Numbered from the stretch's first letter, positions 49,997 to 62,324 are shown. The stretch is DNA of 64,000 nt from Proteinivorax hydrogeniformans (GCF_040515995.1 NZ_CP159485.1:558001-622000), one strand, 5' to 3'. Notes: a model not told the origin generated them from the sequence alone. Translations and numbers: made by a program.

Positions 49997-51397
49997 ATGA
50001 GATTAGACTTTGGTTTAGAGATGCAACAAGCGCAAAAGTTGATGATGACTCCCCAACTGCAGCAAGCTATCAATATCCTACAGATGTCTTCTATAGAATT
50101 AAATGAATTTATTTTAGAGGAAATGGAAAAAAACCCAGTACTTGAGGTTAACGATGAAGGTGAGCGTCAGCCTGAAGGGTTAAAAGAAGAAAACACAAAG
50201 GAAAAAGAAAAGGAAAAAGAAGAAGTAGATTGGGAAGAATACTTTGCCCATGACACTACATCTTATGAAAACAACCTTGCATATAGCAAGGATAATGAAA
50301 AGGATTCCTTTGAGACATATACAAGTAGTGAGCCTACGTTGTTAGATTATTTTGAAGAGCACCTTTTGTTTTATAAACTGACAGAGACAGAAAAAAAGAT
50401 AGGTGAATATATAATCGGAAGCCTAAATGATAGCGGCTACTTAACAACGACAATTAAAGATATTTCCCGGAACCTATCAGTTGATTCTGAATCAGTTGTA
50501 AAAGTGCTAAATATTATCCAACAGCTAGAGCCTGGAATAGCTGCTCGGGATCTTAAAGAATCCTTACTGCTTCAAACTCTTTATAGACTTGACGCACCAG
50601 AGCTAACCAACGTTGTGATTGAAAACTATCTTGAGCTTGTTGCACAAATGAAAATTAAAAGACTTTCAGAGGTGTTAGAAGTATCCACGGCTCATTGCCA
50701 AAGAATAGTTGATTATATCAAAAGTCTAAATCCACGTCCGGGTCTGCTTTTTGCATCTATGAATGATAATAGATATATCCAACCAGATGCTACGGTACTT
50801 GATATTGAGGGGGACTATGTAGTACTAGTAAATGATAACCTAGTACCCTCGTTACAGATAAATGGTTATTATAAGTCCTTGCTAAGCAAGGGTTCAGGTA
50901 AGGAAAAAGAGTTTGTGAAAGGCTCTTTAAACGCAGCATCGTACTTAATTAAAGCTATTGAGCAAAGAAAGAACACTTTAAGAAATGTTGTGGAGTATAT
51001 TGTAGAATACCAAAAGCCCTTTTTCCAAAACGGCATAAAATACTTAAAGCCTTTAAGACTAAAAGATGTTGCGGAAGAGCTAGAGATCCATGAATCTACA
51101 GTAAGTAGAGCCACTTCATCTAAATCTGTGGAGACACCCCGAGGTATTTTCCAGCTTAAGTACTTCTTTAATAACTCTTTAAGTGGTGGTATCGAGGGAC
51201 AATCTACAGCAGGTATTAAACAACAAATTTTGGACATGATTAATAAAGAGGATCCCACCAAGCCGTTAAGCGATCAAAAAATTGCTGATACACTTAATAC
51301 TAAAGGTATAGAGATTTCCCGTAGAACTGTTGCTAAATACAGAGTAGAAAACAAAATACCCTCATCATCAAAGCGCAAAAGATATGCAGCAAACTAG
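49997..51397 (+). CDS. rpoN: RNA polymerase sigma-54 factor
   Basis: 466 residues. The N-terminal Gln-rich activator region is MQQAQKLMMTPQLQQAI, the acidic linker runs about 45-80 (EKEKEKEEVDWEEYF), the core-binding domain follows, then the helix-turn-helix (about 365-390, EIHESTVSRAT) and the C-terminal RpoN box SRRTVAKYR. Sigma-54 needs enhancer-binding AAA+ activators; none is in this window and no clear -24/-12 promoter was seen. A TATAAT at 49872-49877 upstream may be its promoter. The HD-domain gene follows after 25 bases. Confidence 0.97.
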   Translation: MRLDFGLEMQQAQKLMMTPQLQQAINILQMSSIELNEFILEEMEKNPVLEVNDEGERQPEGLKEENTKEKEKEKEEVDWEEYFAHDTTSYENNLAYSKDNEKDSFETYTSSEPTLLDYFEEHLLFYKLTETEKKIGEYIIGSLNDSGYLTTTIKDISRNLSVDSESVVKVLNIIQQLEPGIAARDLKESLLLQTLYRLDAPELTNVVIENYLELVAQMKIKRLSEVLEVSTAHCQRIVDYIKSLNPRPGLLFASMNDNRYIQPDATVLDIEGDYVVLVNDNLVPSLQINGYYKSLLSKGSGKEKEFVKGSLNAASYLIKAIEQRKNTLRNVVEYIVEYQKPFFQNGIKYLKPLRLKDVAEELEIHESTVSRATSSKSVETPRGIFQLKYFFNNSLSGGIEGQSTAGIKQQILDMINKEDPTKPLSDQKIADTLNTKGIEISRRTVAKYRVENKIPSSSKRKRYAAN

Positions 51398-51422
51398 GGT
51401 CTCATCTTGAGGGGAGATATAA

Positions 51423-51920
51423 ATGTTATATAGGGTAAAACAGTTTTTTAAAAGTTTTAACGCCAAAGTTAGTGAAAAGGAAATAAACTGGATAAGAAAC
51501 AACCTTACAGCTTCTGAACAAAAGATATTTTTTAAGCTCCCTACCTATGAACAAAGGCATAGCATAGACGTGGCGCTTACCGTAAAGGAAAGAACAGGGC
51601 AGCTAGATGAAAGACAGGCTAAACTTCTTATAAGGGCTGCCCTGCTTCATGATGTGGGCAAAATTAATACCGGCTTAAATCCCATCACAAAATCAATATC
51701 AGTAATATTTGATATTTTTAATAAACAAAAAAAAGTTCCTAAAAAGCCTCGGTTTCTACAGGGTTATTATTTGCATCCCTACTTCTCAGTTGAGATCTTA
51801 AAAAATGAAGGCATACAGGACGAAGAGCTTTTATATCTGATTGGCAATCATCACAACAACACAGAAATTGAAAAGAATTATTTGTTAAAAGTTTTAATGG
51901 ACAGTGACGGAGAAAATTAA
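51423..51920 (+). CDS. HD-domain hydrolase
   Basis: 165 residues. HD motif: HSIDVALTV (first His), LLHDVGKIN with the HD pair (about residue 77), HPYFSVEIL, and LIGNHHNNT near the end. Such small HD proteins are metal-dependent phosphohydrolases of nucleotides or second messengers. The N-terminal 50 residues are helical and resemble those of clostridial YfbR-unrelated HDIG-type proteins. It follows rpoN closely and precedes the cggR promoter. Substrate unknown. Confidence 0.82.
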   Translation: MLYRVKQFFKSFNAKVSEKEINWIRNNLTASEQKIFFKLPTYEQRHSIDVALTVKERTGQLDERQAKLLIRAALLHDVGKINTGLNPITKSISVIFDIFNKQKKVPKKPRFLQGYYLHPYFSVEILKNEGIQDEELLYLIGNHHNNTEIEKNYLLKVLMDSDGEN

Positions 51921-51929
51921 ATTTATCTA

Positions 51930-51958
51930 TTGATTTAAAAACTCCGTCATGGTACTAT
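51930..51958 (+). promoter_or_regulatory. Promoter of the cggR-glycolysis operon
   Basis: TTGATT (51930-51935), 17-bp spacer, TACTAT (51953-51958). Confidence 0.6.
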
Positions 51959-51990
51959 TTAACTGTACAGGATATTTTTTTAAAACGTCT

Positions 51991-52017
51991 GGGACAAAAA
52001 AGGAACAACTAGGACAC
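51991..52017 (+). promoter_or_regulatory. Putative CggR operator
   Basis: Three phased direct repeats: GGGACA (51991), GGAACA (52002) and GGACAC (52012), spaced about one helical turn, between the promoter and cggR. In Bacillus CggR binds a GGGAC-containing operator at this relative position. Confidence 0.5.
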
Positions 52018-52045
52018 TAAGAGTCCCTCCAGGGAGGTTAACAGC

Positions 52046-53056
52046 TTGAAATCGATTATAGAAATCCAAAAAAAAATAGCCCCAGAATCTATAGATATAG
52101 TAAAAAAAAGACATAATATACTGAGAAGCATTAGTTACTTACAGCCCATAGGCAGACGAAATCTAGCGGCAAAGATTGGTGTTGGAGAACGAGTGCTACG
52201 CTCTGAAGTAAACAAGCTAAAAGATAGCAACTTGATTAAAATTGAAACAGCTGGCATGAGTCTCACTAAAAATGGCGAGACATTTCTAGAAGAAAGTGAA
52301 GATTATATCAAGGAGTTGTTAGGGTTAACCAACCTTGAAGACTTGCTAAAAGCTAGACTAAATATTGAAAAAGTAGTTGTTATTCCTGGAGATAGCGATG
52401 AAAACCCTTTGGTGAAAGACGAAATAGGCAAAGGTGTAGCAACGGCTCTTTTAAAGCTATTAAAAGATGGAGACGTTATAGCGGTAACTGGTGGCTCGAC
52501 GGTGGCAGCTATTGCAGACCAACTACCTAAAACCACAAAGGATGTTACTGTAGTTCCCAGCCGTGGTGCTTTAGGTGAGCAGGTGGAGATTCAAGCTAAT
52601 ACCATAGCAGCAGCATTAGCTAATAAATTAGGAGGCAGATATAAACTGTTGCATGCCCCTGATAATTTGAGCCAAAATGCGCTAAGCTCTATTATTGCAG
52701 ATCCCAAGATTGCTTCAGTACTTGAGGCAATAAAAGGTTCTAATATACTAATTCACGGTATTGGGGAAGCAGGAGTTTTGGCCCAAAGAAGATCTACAGA
52801 CCCTGAAATCTTAGATAAATTGGAAAAGAGTAACGCAGTTGCAGAGGCCTTTGGTTACTATTTTGATGCTAAGGGCAATATAGTTCATCAGGTAGAAAGT
52901 ATAGGGCTTAAACTTACAGATTTACAACATATAAGTAAAGTGATTGCAGTAGCAGGAGGCAAAAGCAAAGCCAAGGCTATTGAAGCTGTGGCTATAAACC
53001 ATAGACAGCATATCTTAGTAACTGATGAAGGTGCAGCTATGGAGATTTTAAATTAG
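52046..53056 (+). CDS. cggR: Central glycolytic genes regulator (SorC/DeoR-type repressor)
   Basis: 336 residues. The N-terminal winged helix is GRRNLAAKIGVGERVLR (about residues 36-52). The sugar-binding domain follows from about 105 (VTGGSTVAAIADQLP, VVPSRGALGEQVEIQANTIA, HGIGEAGVLAQRR, VAVAGGKSKAKAIEAV). In Bacillus CggR represses gapA-pgk-tpi-pgm-eno and is released by fructose-1,6-bisphosphate. The same gene order follows here. The TTG start is set by GGGAGGT at 52032-52038. It is probably autoregulated via the repeats at 51991-52017. Confidence 0.95.
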   Translation: MKSIIEIQKKIAPESIDIVKKRHNILRSISYLQPIGRRNLAAKIGVGERVLRSEVNKLKDSNLIKIETAGMSLTKNGETFLEESEDYIKELLGLTNLEDLLKARLNIEKVVVIPGDSDENPLVKDEIGKGVATALLKLLKDGDVIAVTGGSTVAAIADQLPKTTKDVTVVPSRGALGEQVEIQANTIAAALANKLGGRYKLLHAPDNLSQNALSSIIADPKIASVLEAIKGSNILIHGIGEAGVLAQRRSTDPEILDKLEKSNAVAEAFGYYFDAKGNIVHQVESIGLKLTDLQHISKVIAVAGGKSKAKAIEAVAINHRQHILVTDEGAAMEILN

Positions 53057-53091
53057 TTATTAAGCCTTGAGGCTAAATATATAAAAAATAA

Positions 53092-54111
<1,020 letters not shown>

Positions 54112-54121
54112 TATTAAAACT

Positions 54122-54147
54122 AAGGGTGGGGCTACGGCACCACCCTT
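54122..54147 (+). other. Intergenic hairpin between gap and pgk
   Basis: AAGGGTGG / CCACCCTT with a 10-base loop and no T tract; more likely an mRNA-stability or processing stem than a terminator. Confidence 0.6.
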
Positions 54148-54172
54148 ATAATCTAACAAGGAGGCTAATGCC

Positions 54173-55354
54173 ATGAACAAGCTTACATTGAAAGATGTTA
54201 ACTTAAAAGGGAAAAAAGTTTTTGTACGCATGGATTTTAATGTTCCTTTAAACGATGGTAAGATAACCGACGAGACAAGAATTCAAGGGGCATTACCCAC
54301 AATTCAATACCTAATGGAAAACGAAGCAAAGGTTATATTGGCATCTCACTTAGGTAGACCAAAAGGTCAAGTCAAAAAAGAGCTATCCTTAAAGGTTGTT
54401 GCAGATAGAATATCTGAACTTATAGGCAGAGAGGTTAAAATGGCTCCTGATGTAATAAGTGACAAAGTTACTGAAATGGCCAACTCTTTAGAAAATGGAG
54501 AGGTGATGCTGCTAGAAAATGTGCGCTTTTTACCTGGTGAGGAAAAAAACGACGCTCAGCTGTCCAAAGAATTTGCAGCCTTAGCGGATATCTTTGTTAA
54601 TGACGCATTTGGAACTGCCCATAGAGCCCATGCAAGCACTGCTGGAATTGCTGATTACATACAAGCAGTAGCTGGGTTTTTAATTGAAAAAGAATTAAAC
54701 ATGCTAGGAGAAGCTGTAAATAACCCTAAGCGTCCGTTAGTTGCTATAATTGGCGGTGCTAAGGTAAGTGATAAAATCGGAGTTATAGAAAACTTGATAG
54801 AAAAAGTTGATACTTTAATCATAGGTGGTGGAATGGCTAATACCTTCCTATCTGCAAAAGGTTATGATATGGGTAACTCTTTGGTGGAAGAAGACAAGAT
54901 TGAACTTGCTAAGGACTTGATGAAGCAAGCTACCGCAAAGAAAGTTGAAATAATGTTACCATCTGACCTTTTAGTAGCTGAGAAGTTTGACAATGAAGCG
55001 CCAAGTCAGATAGTTCCGTGTGATCAAGTGCCAAACGGATGGATGGCCGTGGATATTGGCACTAAGGCAGCAGAAGAATTTTCTCAAGTTATAACAAAAG
55101 CTCAGACAATTGTATGGAACGGTCCTATGGGAGTGTTTGAAATGGATAACTTTGCTAAAGGAACTTTTAGCGTTGCAAAAGCTTTAGCTAAGAGTGAAGG
55201 ACTATCCATCGTTGGTGGAGGCGATTCAGCAGCTGCCGTGGAAAAAGCTGGATTAGCTAAGCAAATGGGTCATATCTCCACAGGTGGAGGAGCATCATTA
55301 GAGTTTTTAGAAGGAAAAACCTTGCCTGGTGTAGAAGCACTAACAGAAAAATAA
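54173..55354 (+). CDS. pgk: Phosphoglycerate kinase
   Basis: 393 residues. It makes ATP and 3-phosphoglycerate from 1,3-bisphosphoglycerate. [13 protein letters not shown] (about 18), SHLGRPKG (about 57), [12 protein letters not shown] (about 190), [15 protein letters not shown] (about 320) and [13 protein letters not shown] (about 350) are all intact. Standard length. Its start codon is preceded by AAGGAGG. Part of the cggR operon. Confidence 0.98.
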   Translation: MNKLTLKDVNLKGKKVFVRMDFNVPLNDGKITDETRIQGALPTIQYLMENEAKVILASHLGRPKGQVKKELSLKVVADRISELIGREVKMAPDVISDKVTEMANSLENGEVMLLENVRFLPGEEKNDAQLSKEFAALADIFVNDAFGTAHRAHASTAGIADYIQAVAGFLIEKELNMLGEAVNNPKRPLVAIIGGAKVSDKIGVIENLIEKVDTLIIGGGMANTFLSAKGYDMGNSLVEEDKIELAKDLMKQATAKKVEIMLPSDLLVAEKFDNEAPSQIVPCDQVPNGWMAVDIGTKAAEEFSQVITKAQTIVWNGPMGVFEMDNFAKGTFSVAKALAKSEGLSIVGGGDSAAAVEKAGLAKQMGHISTGGGASLEFLEGKTLPGVEALTEK

Positions 55355-55374
55355 AAGCCTAGGAGGTATGATTT

Positions 55375-56127
55375 ATGACTAATAGAATCCCAATTTTAGC
55401 AGGTAACTGGAAGATGAATAAAACTGCCAGCGAAAGTGAAAAGTTTTTTGAGGAAGTAGCAGAAAAGCTGGATGTTGATGAGGTAGAAGCGGTTGTTTGT
55501 CCGCCATTTACTAGCTTGCAGGCGGCTAAAAGTTTGCTGAGCAACTCAAGTATAAAACTAGGAGCTCAGAATGTACATTTTGAAGAAAAAGGAGCTTATA
55601 CAGGTGAGATTTCCCCTGATATGTTAAAGGATTTAGGGGTTGAGTACGTTATTGTAGGCCACTCAGAGCGTAGAGCTATGTTTGGGGAAAGTGACGAGAT
55701 TGTAAATAAAAAAGTGTTAGCTGTGATAAATAGCAAAATGAAACCAATCCTTTGTGTAGGAGAAACTTTAGAAGAAAAGGAAGATAATAAAACCGAGGAA
55801 GTTTGCAAAACTCAGGTTGAAGAGGGTCTAAAAGGACTTACTAAAGCACAACTTGAAAATGTTGTAATAGCCTACGAACCTGTTTGGGCAATCGGTACAG
55901 GAAAATCTGCTACAAAAGAAGATGCCAACGAAACCATTGCTTTTATTAGAAATACTGTTAAAGAGTTTGCATCTAACGATGTAGCACAGCAAATTAGAAT
56001 TCAATATGGAGGTAGTGTAAAGCCAGAAAATATTAGCGACTACATGGCGATGTCTGATATAGACGGCGCCCTTGTAGGTGGAGCTAGCTTGAAGGTGCCT
56101 TCTTTTGTCGATATTGTTAAGTTTTAG
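55375..56127 (+). CDS. tpiA: Triosephosphate isomerase
   Basis: 250 residues. It interconverts dihydroxyacetone phosphate and glyceraldehyde-3-phosphate. AGNWKMNKT (Lys12-type), VGHSERR with the electrophilic His (about 95), the catalytic Glu in AYEPVWAIGTG (about 165), and the phosphate-binding loop YGGSVKPENI. It lies 20 bases after pgk; GGAGGT precedes the ATG. Nothing unusual. Confidence 0.98.
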   Translation: MTNRIPILAGNWKMNKTASESEKFFEEVAEKLDVDEVEAVVCPPFTSLQAAKSLLSNSSIKLGAQNVHFEEKGAYTGEISPDMLKDLGVEYVIVGHSERRAMFGESDEIVNKKVLAVINSKMKPILCVGETLEEKEDNKTEEVCKTQVEEGLKGLTKAQLENVVIAYEPVWAIGTGKSATKEDANETIAFIRNTVKEFASNDVAQQIRIQYGGSVKPENISDYMAMSDIDGALVGGASLKVPSFVDIVKF

Positions 56128-56140
56128 GAGGAAATAATTA

Positions 56141-57661
56141 ATGACTACAACCAAACCACTTGTACTAGTTGTTATTGATGGATGGGCATTAAATGAAGTT
56201 GGTGATGGTAATGCTGTTGTTGCAGCAGAAAAACCATATTACGATGCTTTGATAAACAAGTTTCCCACTACGGAAATTAAAGCTAGCGGCCTAGAAGTGG
56301 GGCTACCTCAAGGGCAAATGGGTAATTCTGAGGTAGGACACTTAAACATGGGCGCTGGAAGAGTAGTTTATCAAGACCTTACTAGAATCAACAAAGCTAT
56401 AGAAGAAGGCTCATTTTTTAAAAATGAAAAGCTAGCGGCAAGTATGGATAACTGTATAGAAAAAAACTCGACGCTGCACCTGATGGGTTTACTATCCGAT
56501 GGTGGAGTCCACAGTCACACAAATCACCTATTTGCCTTACTTGATATGGCGAAGGAAAAAGGTGTACAAAAGGTCAAAGTACATCCAATTTTAGATGGCA
56601 GAGACGTTCCACCCAAATCCGCTTTAGGATATATAGAGATGCTAGAGGCAAAACTAAAAGATGTACACTTAGGAGAAATTGCAACTGTATCCGGTAGATA
56701 CTATACCATGGATAGGGATAAGAGATGGGAAAGAACAGAAAAAGCATATAATACTATTGTTGCTGGCAATGGTGATGTAGCTACCAGCGCTTTAGAAGCT
56801 GTAGAAAGTGCTTATGAACAAGATAAAACAGACGAGTTTGTTCCGCCAGTTGCAATAGCTAAAGAAAGCAAAGTGGAAGATGGAGATTCTGTTATCTTTT
56901 ATAACTTTAGGCCGGACAGAGCTCGTCAAATAACTACAGCTTTAACCAGTGATGAATTTGATGGGTTTAACCGAAAGCATCTCCCTAAAGTACATTACAC
57001 CTGCTTTACACAGTACGATGAAAATTTTTCATTACCTATAGCTTTTGAGCAAAAAGAAATTGTTAACACCTTGGGCGAAGTGCTAAGTAAAGCTGGTAAA
57101 AAGCAGCTAAGGATTACAGAGACAGAAAAATATGCCCATATAACTTTCTTCTTTAACGGTGGAGTTGAAAAAAGTAATGATGGGGAACAAAGAGTGTTAA
57201 TACCATCTCCTAAAGTAGCTACCTATGACTTGCAGCCGGAGATGAGTGCTCATGAAACTACTGATAGGTTGTTAGAAGAAATGGAGCAAAACGATTATGA
57301 TTTTATTTTGATTAACTATGCAAACCCTGATATGGTAGGCCATACTGGTAACTTTAAAGCAGCTGTTAAAGCTTGCAACACAGTAGACAAGTGTCTTTCT
57401 AAGCTAGTGCCCGCTATATTGAAAAAAGGCGGGGGAGTAATAGTCACATCAGATCATGGAAATGCAGAGCAGATGGTTGACCCTAGAACTAAAAAACCTC
57501 ATACTGCGCATACATCCAATCCGGTGCCATTAACATTAGCAGGGTTTGGAGATAAAAGTCTTAAAGAAGGCGCTTTATGTGACATAGCCCCTACAGTACT
57601 TGAACTTATGGGGGTTGAAATACCAGCTGAAATGACCGGTGAGTCCCTAGTAAAAAAATAA
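56141..57661 (+). CDS. gpmI: 2,3-bisphosphoglycerate-independent phosphoglycerate mutase
   Basis: 506 residues. Mn-dependent, cofactor-independent interconversion of 3- and 2-phosphoglycerate. Alkaline-phosphatase fold: VVIDGWALNEVGDGN (metal-binding Asp), catalytic Ser in MGNSEVGHLNMGAG (about 62), HSHTNHL, DGRDVPPKSAL, SDHGNAEQM and HTAHTSNPVP. Typical length and motifs. 13 bases after tpiA, with AGGAGG before the ATG. Confidence 0.98.
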   Translation: MTTTKPLVLVVIDGWALNEVGDGNAVVAAEKPYYDALINKFPTTEIKASGLEVGLPQGQMGNSEVGHLNMGAGRVVYQDLTRINKAIEEGSFFKNEKLAASMDNCIEKNSTLHLMGLLSDGGVHSHTNHLFALLDMAKEKGVQKVKVHPILDGRDVPPKSALGYIEMLEAKLKDVHLGEIATVSGRYYTMDRDKRWERTEKAYNTIVAGNGDVATSALEAVESAYEQDKTDEFVPPVAIAKESKVEDGDSVIFYNFRPDRARQITTALTSDEFDGFNRKHLPKVHYTCFTQYDENFSLPIAFEQKEIVNTLGEVLSKAGKKQLRITETEKYAHITFFFNGGVEKSNDGEQRVLIPSPKVATYDLQPEMSAHETTDRLLEEMEQNDYDFILINYANPDMVGHTGNFKAAVKACNTVDKCLSKLVPAILKKGGGVIVTSDHGNAEQMVDPRTKKPHTAHTSNPVPLTLAGFGDKSLKEGALCDIAPTVLELMGVEIPAEMTGESLVKK

Positions 57662-58957
<1,296 letters not shown>

Positions 58958-58959
58958 CT

Positions 58960-58989
58960 AAAAAGGCCGCCATTTTGGGCGGCCTTTTT
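58960..58989 (+). terminator. Terminator of the glycolytic operon
   Basis: AAAAAGGCCGCC / GGGCGGCCTTTTT. Confidence 0.95.
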
Positions 58990-59045
58990 CTAACTTTACA
59001 TTTGTGAATGAAATTTCAATCTGGTAAAGTTGCCTTTATAACAGG

Positions 59046-59074
59046 TTGTTTTTTGGGTATAACTATGGTAAAAT
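59046..59074 (+). promoter_or_regulatory. Possible secG promoter
   Basis: TTGTTT (59046-59051), 17-bp spacer, TAAAAT (59069-59074); a second TATAAT lies at 59084-59089. Confidence 0.35.
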
Positions 59075-59127
59075 TACATTTGGTATAATATTAAGAAATT
59101 ACCCTAGCAATCAAGGAGGTGGGGAAG

Positions 59128-59358
59128 GTGTCAACAATTTTACAAATTATACATGCCCTTATCGCAATCGGAGTAATTGCGGGAGTGCTACTGCAATCAG
59201 GTAAGAGCGCTGGCCTATCAGGCAGCATTGCTGGAGGAGCGGAAACTTTCTTTGGTAAGAGTAAAGGTCTAGATGAAACATTATCTAAGCTAACTACAGT
59301 GGCAGCAGTACTTTTCATAATTAGCTCTCTTATACTAGCTTTCTGGTTAGGGCGATAG
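59128..59358 (+). CDS. secG: Preprotein translocase subunit SecG
   Basis: 76 residues. Small partner of SecYE; two membrane helices (about 3-23 and 52-73) joined by a loop with the family motif [20 protein letters not shown] and [24 protein letters not shown] at 59113-59120 fits the GTG at 59128, seven bases on; an in-frame GTG at 59119 overlaps it. In many Firmicutes secG follows eno, as here, with rnr and smpB next; here hppA follows instead. Confidence 0.92.
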   Translation: MSTILQIIHALIAIGVIAGVLLQSGKSAGLSGSIAGGAETFFGKSKGLDETLSKLTTVAAVLFIISSLILAFWLGR

Positions 59359-59365
59359 TTTATCC

Positions 59366-59403
59366 CCCCACCCTGACATGCTGTTGGGGTGCTTCTTTAT
59401 TTC
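59366..59403 (+). terminator. Weak hairpin after secG
   Basis: CCCCACC / GGGGTG arms around TGACATGCTGTT, followed by CTTCTTTATTT. Possible weak terminator or leader structure for hppA. Confidence 0.4.
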
Positions 59404-59436
59404 AACTTATTTATTTAACTTAAAGGAGGAAGAAAA

Positions 59437-61404
59437 GTGGAAAATTACATATTCATAGTACCTATTTTAGGAATAGTGGCATTAATTTACGCGTTCATTC
59501 TTACAAAAAAAGTCACTAAGGAAGATGTTGGGACAAGCAGAATGCAAGAATTATCAGATGCAATATTTGACGGTGCAATGGCATTTTTAAACAGAGAATA
59601 CAAAACTCTAGTCTTTTTCGTTGGAGTTGTAGCTGTCATTTTATGGTTTGCACTTAGCTGGCAAACAGCTATCTGCTTTTTAGCGGGAGCGCTTTTCTCA
59701 GGTTTGGCAGGAAACATCGGGATGCGAATTGCTACAAAAGCAAATGCTAGAACTGCTAACGCTGCTCAAAAAGGTATCAACCCGGCACTGAGCATTGCCT
59801 TCAATGGTGGAGCTGTAATGGGAATGTCAGTAGTAGGTTTAGGACTTTTCGGTGTTGGTACACTATATATCATTTTCCAAGACCCTAATATTGTAAATGG
59901 GTTTGCACTAGGCGCAAGCTCCATTGCTTTATTTGCTAGAGTTGGTGGAGGTATCTACACCAAAGCTGCAGATGTTGGAGCTGACCTTGTAGGTAAGGTA
60001 GAAGCTGGTATCCCAGAGGATGACCCAAGAAACCCTGCTGTTATTGCAGATAACGTAGGCGACAACGTCGGTGACGTAGCAGGTATGGGAGCTGACCTTT
60101 TTGAGTCTTATGTAGGTTCTATTATTGCTGCGTTAGTGCTAGGAGCTTCACTTGGGGTAGAAGGTGTTATGCTACCGTTGCTTTTAGCTGGAGTTGGAAT
60201 CGTCTTCTCAATCCTTGGTACATTTACAGTTAAAGCTAAGGAAGGTGGCAGTTTAAGCGCTGCGCTTGAAAGAGGAACTATGGTAAGTGGAGTGTTAACT
60301 CTGATTGCAGCTTTCTTCTTAAATTCTTGGTTATTAGGAGATAACAATATATTCTTTGCTATCGTAGCAGGTCTTGTGGCTGGTATTGCAATTGGTAGAA
60401 TTACCGAGTACTATACATCTGATCACCATAAGCCTGTTAAAAGTATTGCTGAATCTTCTCAAACTGGACCTGCAACAACCATTATTAGTGGATTATCTGT
60501 AGGTATGAGAAGTACTGTATTACCTATTTTAGTAATCGCTGGTGCAATTCTTATTTCTCACCACTTTGCTGGACTTTACGGAATTGCAATTGCTGCTGTA
60601 GGAATGCTTTCCACAGCTGGTATGACTATCGCTATCGATGCTTATGGACCGATTGCTGATAATGCTGGTGGAATTGCTGAAATGGCTAACTTAGACAGCA
60701 GTGTTAGAGAAATTACAGATGAACTAGACGCTGTGGGTAACACCACCGCTGCTATAGGTAAAGGCTTTGCTATCGGTTCTGCGGCGCTAACTTCTTTAGC
60801 GTTATTCTCTGCCTTTACGCAAGAAGCAGAATTAGTTGGCATAGACTTAACTAATGCTACCGTTATTGCTGGTCTATTTATCGGTGCAATGCTTCCGTTT
60901 TTATTCTCTGCAATTACCATGGATGCTGTTGGAAAAGCAGCTTTCCAAATGATTGAAGAGGTTAGACGCCAGTTCAAAGAAATTCCTGGCATTATGGAAG
61001 AAAAGGCAAAGCCAGACTATGCTCGTTGTGTAGAAATCAGTACAGATGCAGCAATTAAAGAAATGGTTATTCCAGGTCTTTTAGCTGTTGTTGTGCCAGT
61101 AGCTGTAGGGTTTATTTTAGGTGCAGAAGCGTTAGGTGGACTACTTGCTGGAGCTTTAGCAGCAGGGGTGCTTATGGCTATAATGATGGCTAATGCTGGT
61201 GGTGCCTGGGATAACGCTAAAAAGTATGTTGAAGGTGGAGCTTATGGCGGTAAGGGTACAGAAACTCACGCTGCTACTGTTGTAGGTGATACAGTAGGTG
61301 ACCCATTTAAGGATACTTCAGGACCATCTATCAACATCCTTATCAAGCTAATGACAATTGTATCTTTAGTATTTGCCCCGCTATTTGGCGCAGGAATACT
61401 ATAA
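59437..61404 (+). CDS. hppA: K+-dependent membrane-bound pyrophosphatase (H+ or Na+ pump)
   Basis: 655 residues, about sixteen membrane helices. It couples PPi hydrolysis to ion export. Signature region [20 protein letters not shown], then [20 protein letters not shown] with the Mg-PPi-binding Asp residues; a second set is in the C-terminus ([14 protein letters not shown]). [16 protein letters not shown] has Ala where K+-independent enzymes have Lys, so it should need K+. Whether it pumps H+, Na+ or both is not clear from sequence. GGAGGAAG precedes the GTG start. It consumes the PPi that the cytoplasmic enzyme at 15253 would otherwise hydrolyse, so the cell seems able to conserve PPi energy. 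Confidence 0.97.
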   Translation: MENYIFIVPILGIVALIYAFILTKKVTKEDVGTSRMQELSDAIFDGAMAFLNREYKTLVFFVGVVAVILWFALSWQTAICFLAGALFSGLAGNIGMRIATKANARTANAAQKGINPALSIAFNGGAVMGMSVVGLGLFGVGTLYIIFQDPNIVNGFALGASSIALFARVGGGIYTKAADVGADLVGKVEAGIPEDDPRNPAVIADNVGDNVGDVAGMGADLFESYVGSIIAALVLGASLGVEGVMLPLLLAGVGIVFSILGTFTVKAKEGGSLSAALERGTMVSGVLTLIAAFFLNSWLLGDNNIFFAIVAGLVAGIAIGRITEYYTSDHHKPVKSIAESSQTGPATTIISGLSVGMRSTVLPILVIAGAILISHHFAGLYGIAIAAVGMLSTAGMTIAIDAYGPIADNAGGIAEMANLDSSVREITDELDAVGNTTAAIGKGFAIGSAALTSLALFSAFTQEAELVGIDLTNATVIAGLFIGAMLPFLFSAITMDAVGKAAFQMIEEVRRQFKEIPGIMEEKAKPDYARCVEISTDAAIKEMVIPGLLAVVVPVAVGFILGAEALGGLLAGALAAGVLMAIMMANAGGAWDNAKKYVEGGAYGGKGTETHAATVVGDTVGDPFKDTSGPSINILIKLMTIVSLVFAPLFGAGIL

Positions 61405-61423
61405 AGAACAATATATAGAAGAG

Positions 61424-61456
61424 AAAAAACGTCGCTCATTTTGAGCGGCGTTTTTA
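61424..61456 (+). terminator. Terminator after hppA
   Basis: AAAAAACGTCGCTCA / TGAGCGGCGTTTTT. Confidence 0.92.
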
Positions 61457-61553
61457 TTTATGGTATTTGGGTCAATGGGTATATGTTTTCATTGTACACT
61501 GTAAATTGTTTTGCATTGAACCCTCCAACAGAGTGTTACCATTTTGGTCTGGA

Positions 61554-62090
61554 TTTGCTACCATATATGTAAGGAAGAACCGTCCCACTGAGATACGTGG
61601 GACATAGTGTTCGGGAGCAGACACTGCTCCCCTACGCCATTTGGGTTGTTCCATCTAGGTCATGCCATCTCGGGACAGAGGGGACAGGTACGACATTTTC
61701 ATTTTGAACCGATGGGACAGCATACCAGTCCCCATTGTCCCTAGGTTTATCATTTGGGTCTTTTATTTGCTACCATATATGTAAGGAAGAACCGTCCCAC
61801 TGAGATACGTGGGACATAGTGTTCGGGAGCAGACACTGCTCCCCTACGCCATTTGGGGTTGTTTCATCTAGGTCATGCCATCTCGGGACAGAGGGGACAG
61901 GTACGGCAGTCCCATTTTGAACCGATGGGACAGCATACCAGTCCCCATTGTCCCTAGGTTTATCATTTGGGTCTTGATTTGCTACCATATATGGAAGCAG
62001 TAACCGTCCCACAAAAAATATGTGGGACATAATGTTCGGGAGCAGACACTGCTCCCCTACAGCCATTTGGGTGTCATTTGGGTCATCATT
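61554..62090. repeat. 212-bp-period REP-like tandem repeat, about 2.5 copies
   Basis: The sequence TTTGCTACCATATATG begins copies at 61554, 61766 and 61978, exactly 212 bp apart; copy 3 is partial. Each copy holds palindromes: GTCCCAC/GTGGGAC, GGGAGCAG/CTGCTCCC and a GGGACAG.../...TCCCC region. Copies 1 and 2 differ by a few substitutions and indels. The GGGAGCAG palindrome links this array to element A near uvrA. There is no gene between 61405 and the rRNA. Confidence 0.85.
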
Positions 62091-62113
62091 AGGGCTGGGG
62101 CTTATGTTTTCCT

Positions 62114-62208
62114 ATCCAACCATCCAACCATCCAACCATCCAACCATCCAACCATCCAACCATCCAACCATCCAACCATCCAACCATCCAACCATCCAAC
62201 CATCCAAC
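62114..62208. repeat. 8-bp microsatellite, about 12 units
   Basis: Eleven exact ATCCAACC units and a terminal ATCCAAC, with no mismatch seen. Frames through it encode only repeats of a few residues. It lies about 90-170 bases upstream of the rRNA promoters. Confidence 0.95.
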
Positions 62209-62294
62209 TGGTTTTAGGTTTTCCTATCCGCTACCTGCTATCCGCTGACCACCAAAACGGCCCCCCATTATTTTCCATGCATAAATCCTTGACC

Positions 62295-62324
62295 TTTGGT
62301 AAAAATGATGGTAAAGTATATAAC
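62295..62324 (+). promoter_or_regulatory. rRNA promoter P1 (upstream, weak call)
   Basis: TTTGGT (62295-62300) and TATATA (62317-62322); TTGACC at 62289 is another -35 candidate but too far. Followed by the same ACTGTCGCTGAAACA... leader sequence as P2. Confidence 0.4.

Noticed and set aside
55359-56154. Antisense frames in tpiA
   Set aside because: Shadows of a highly conserved gene.
59359-59436. Fluoride or other riboswitch before hppA
   Set aside because: Only a simple hairpin is visible; no recognisable riboswitch core.
61554-62208. CRISPR array
   Set aside because: 212-bp units and an 8-bp microsatellite lack the repeat-spacer size pattern, and no cas gene is present.
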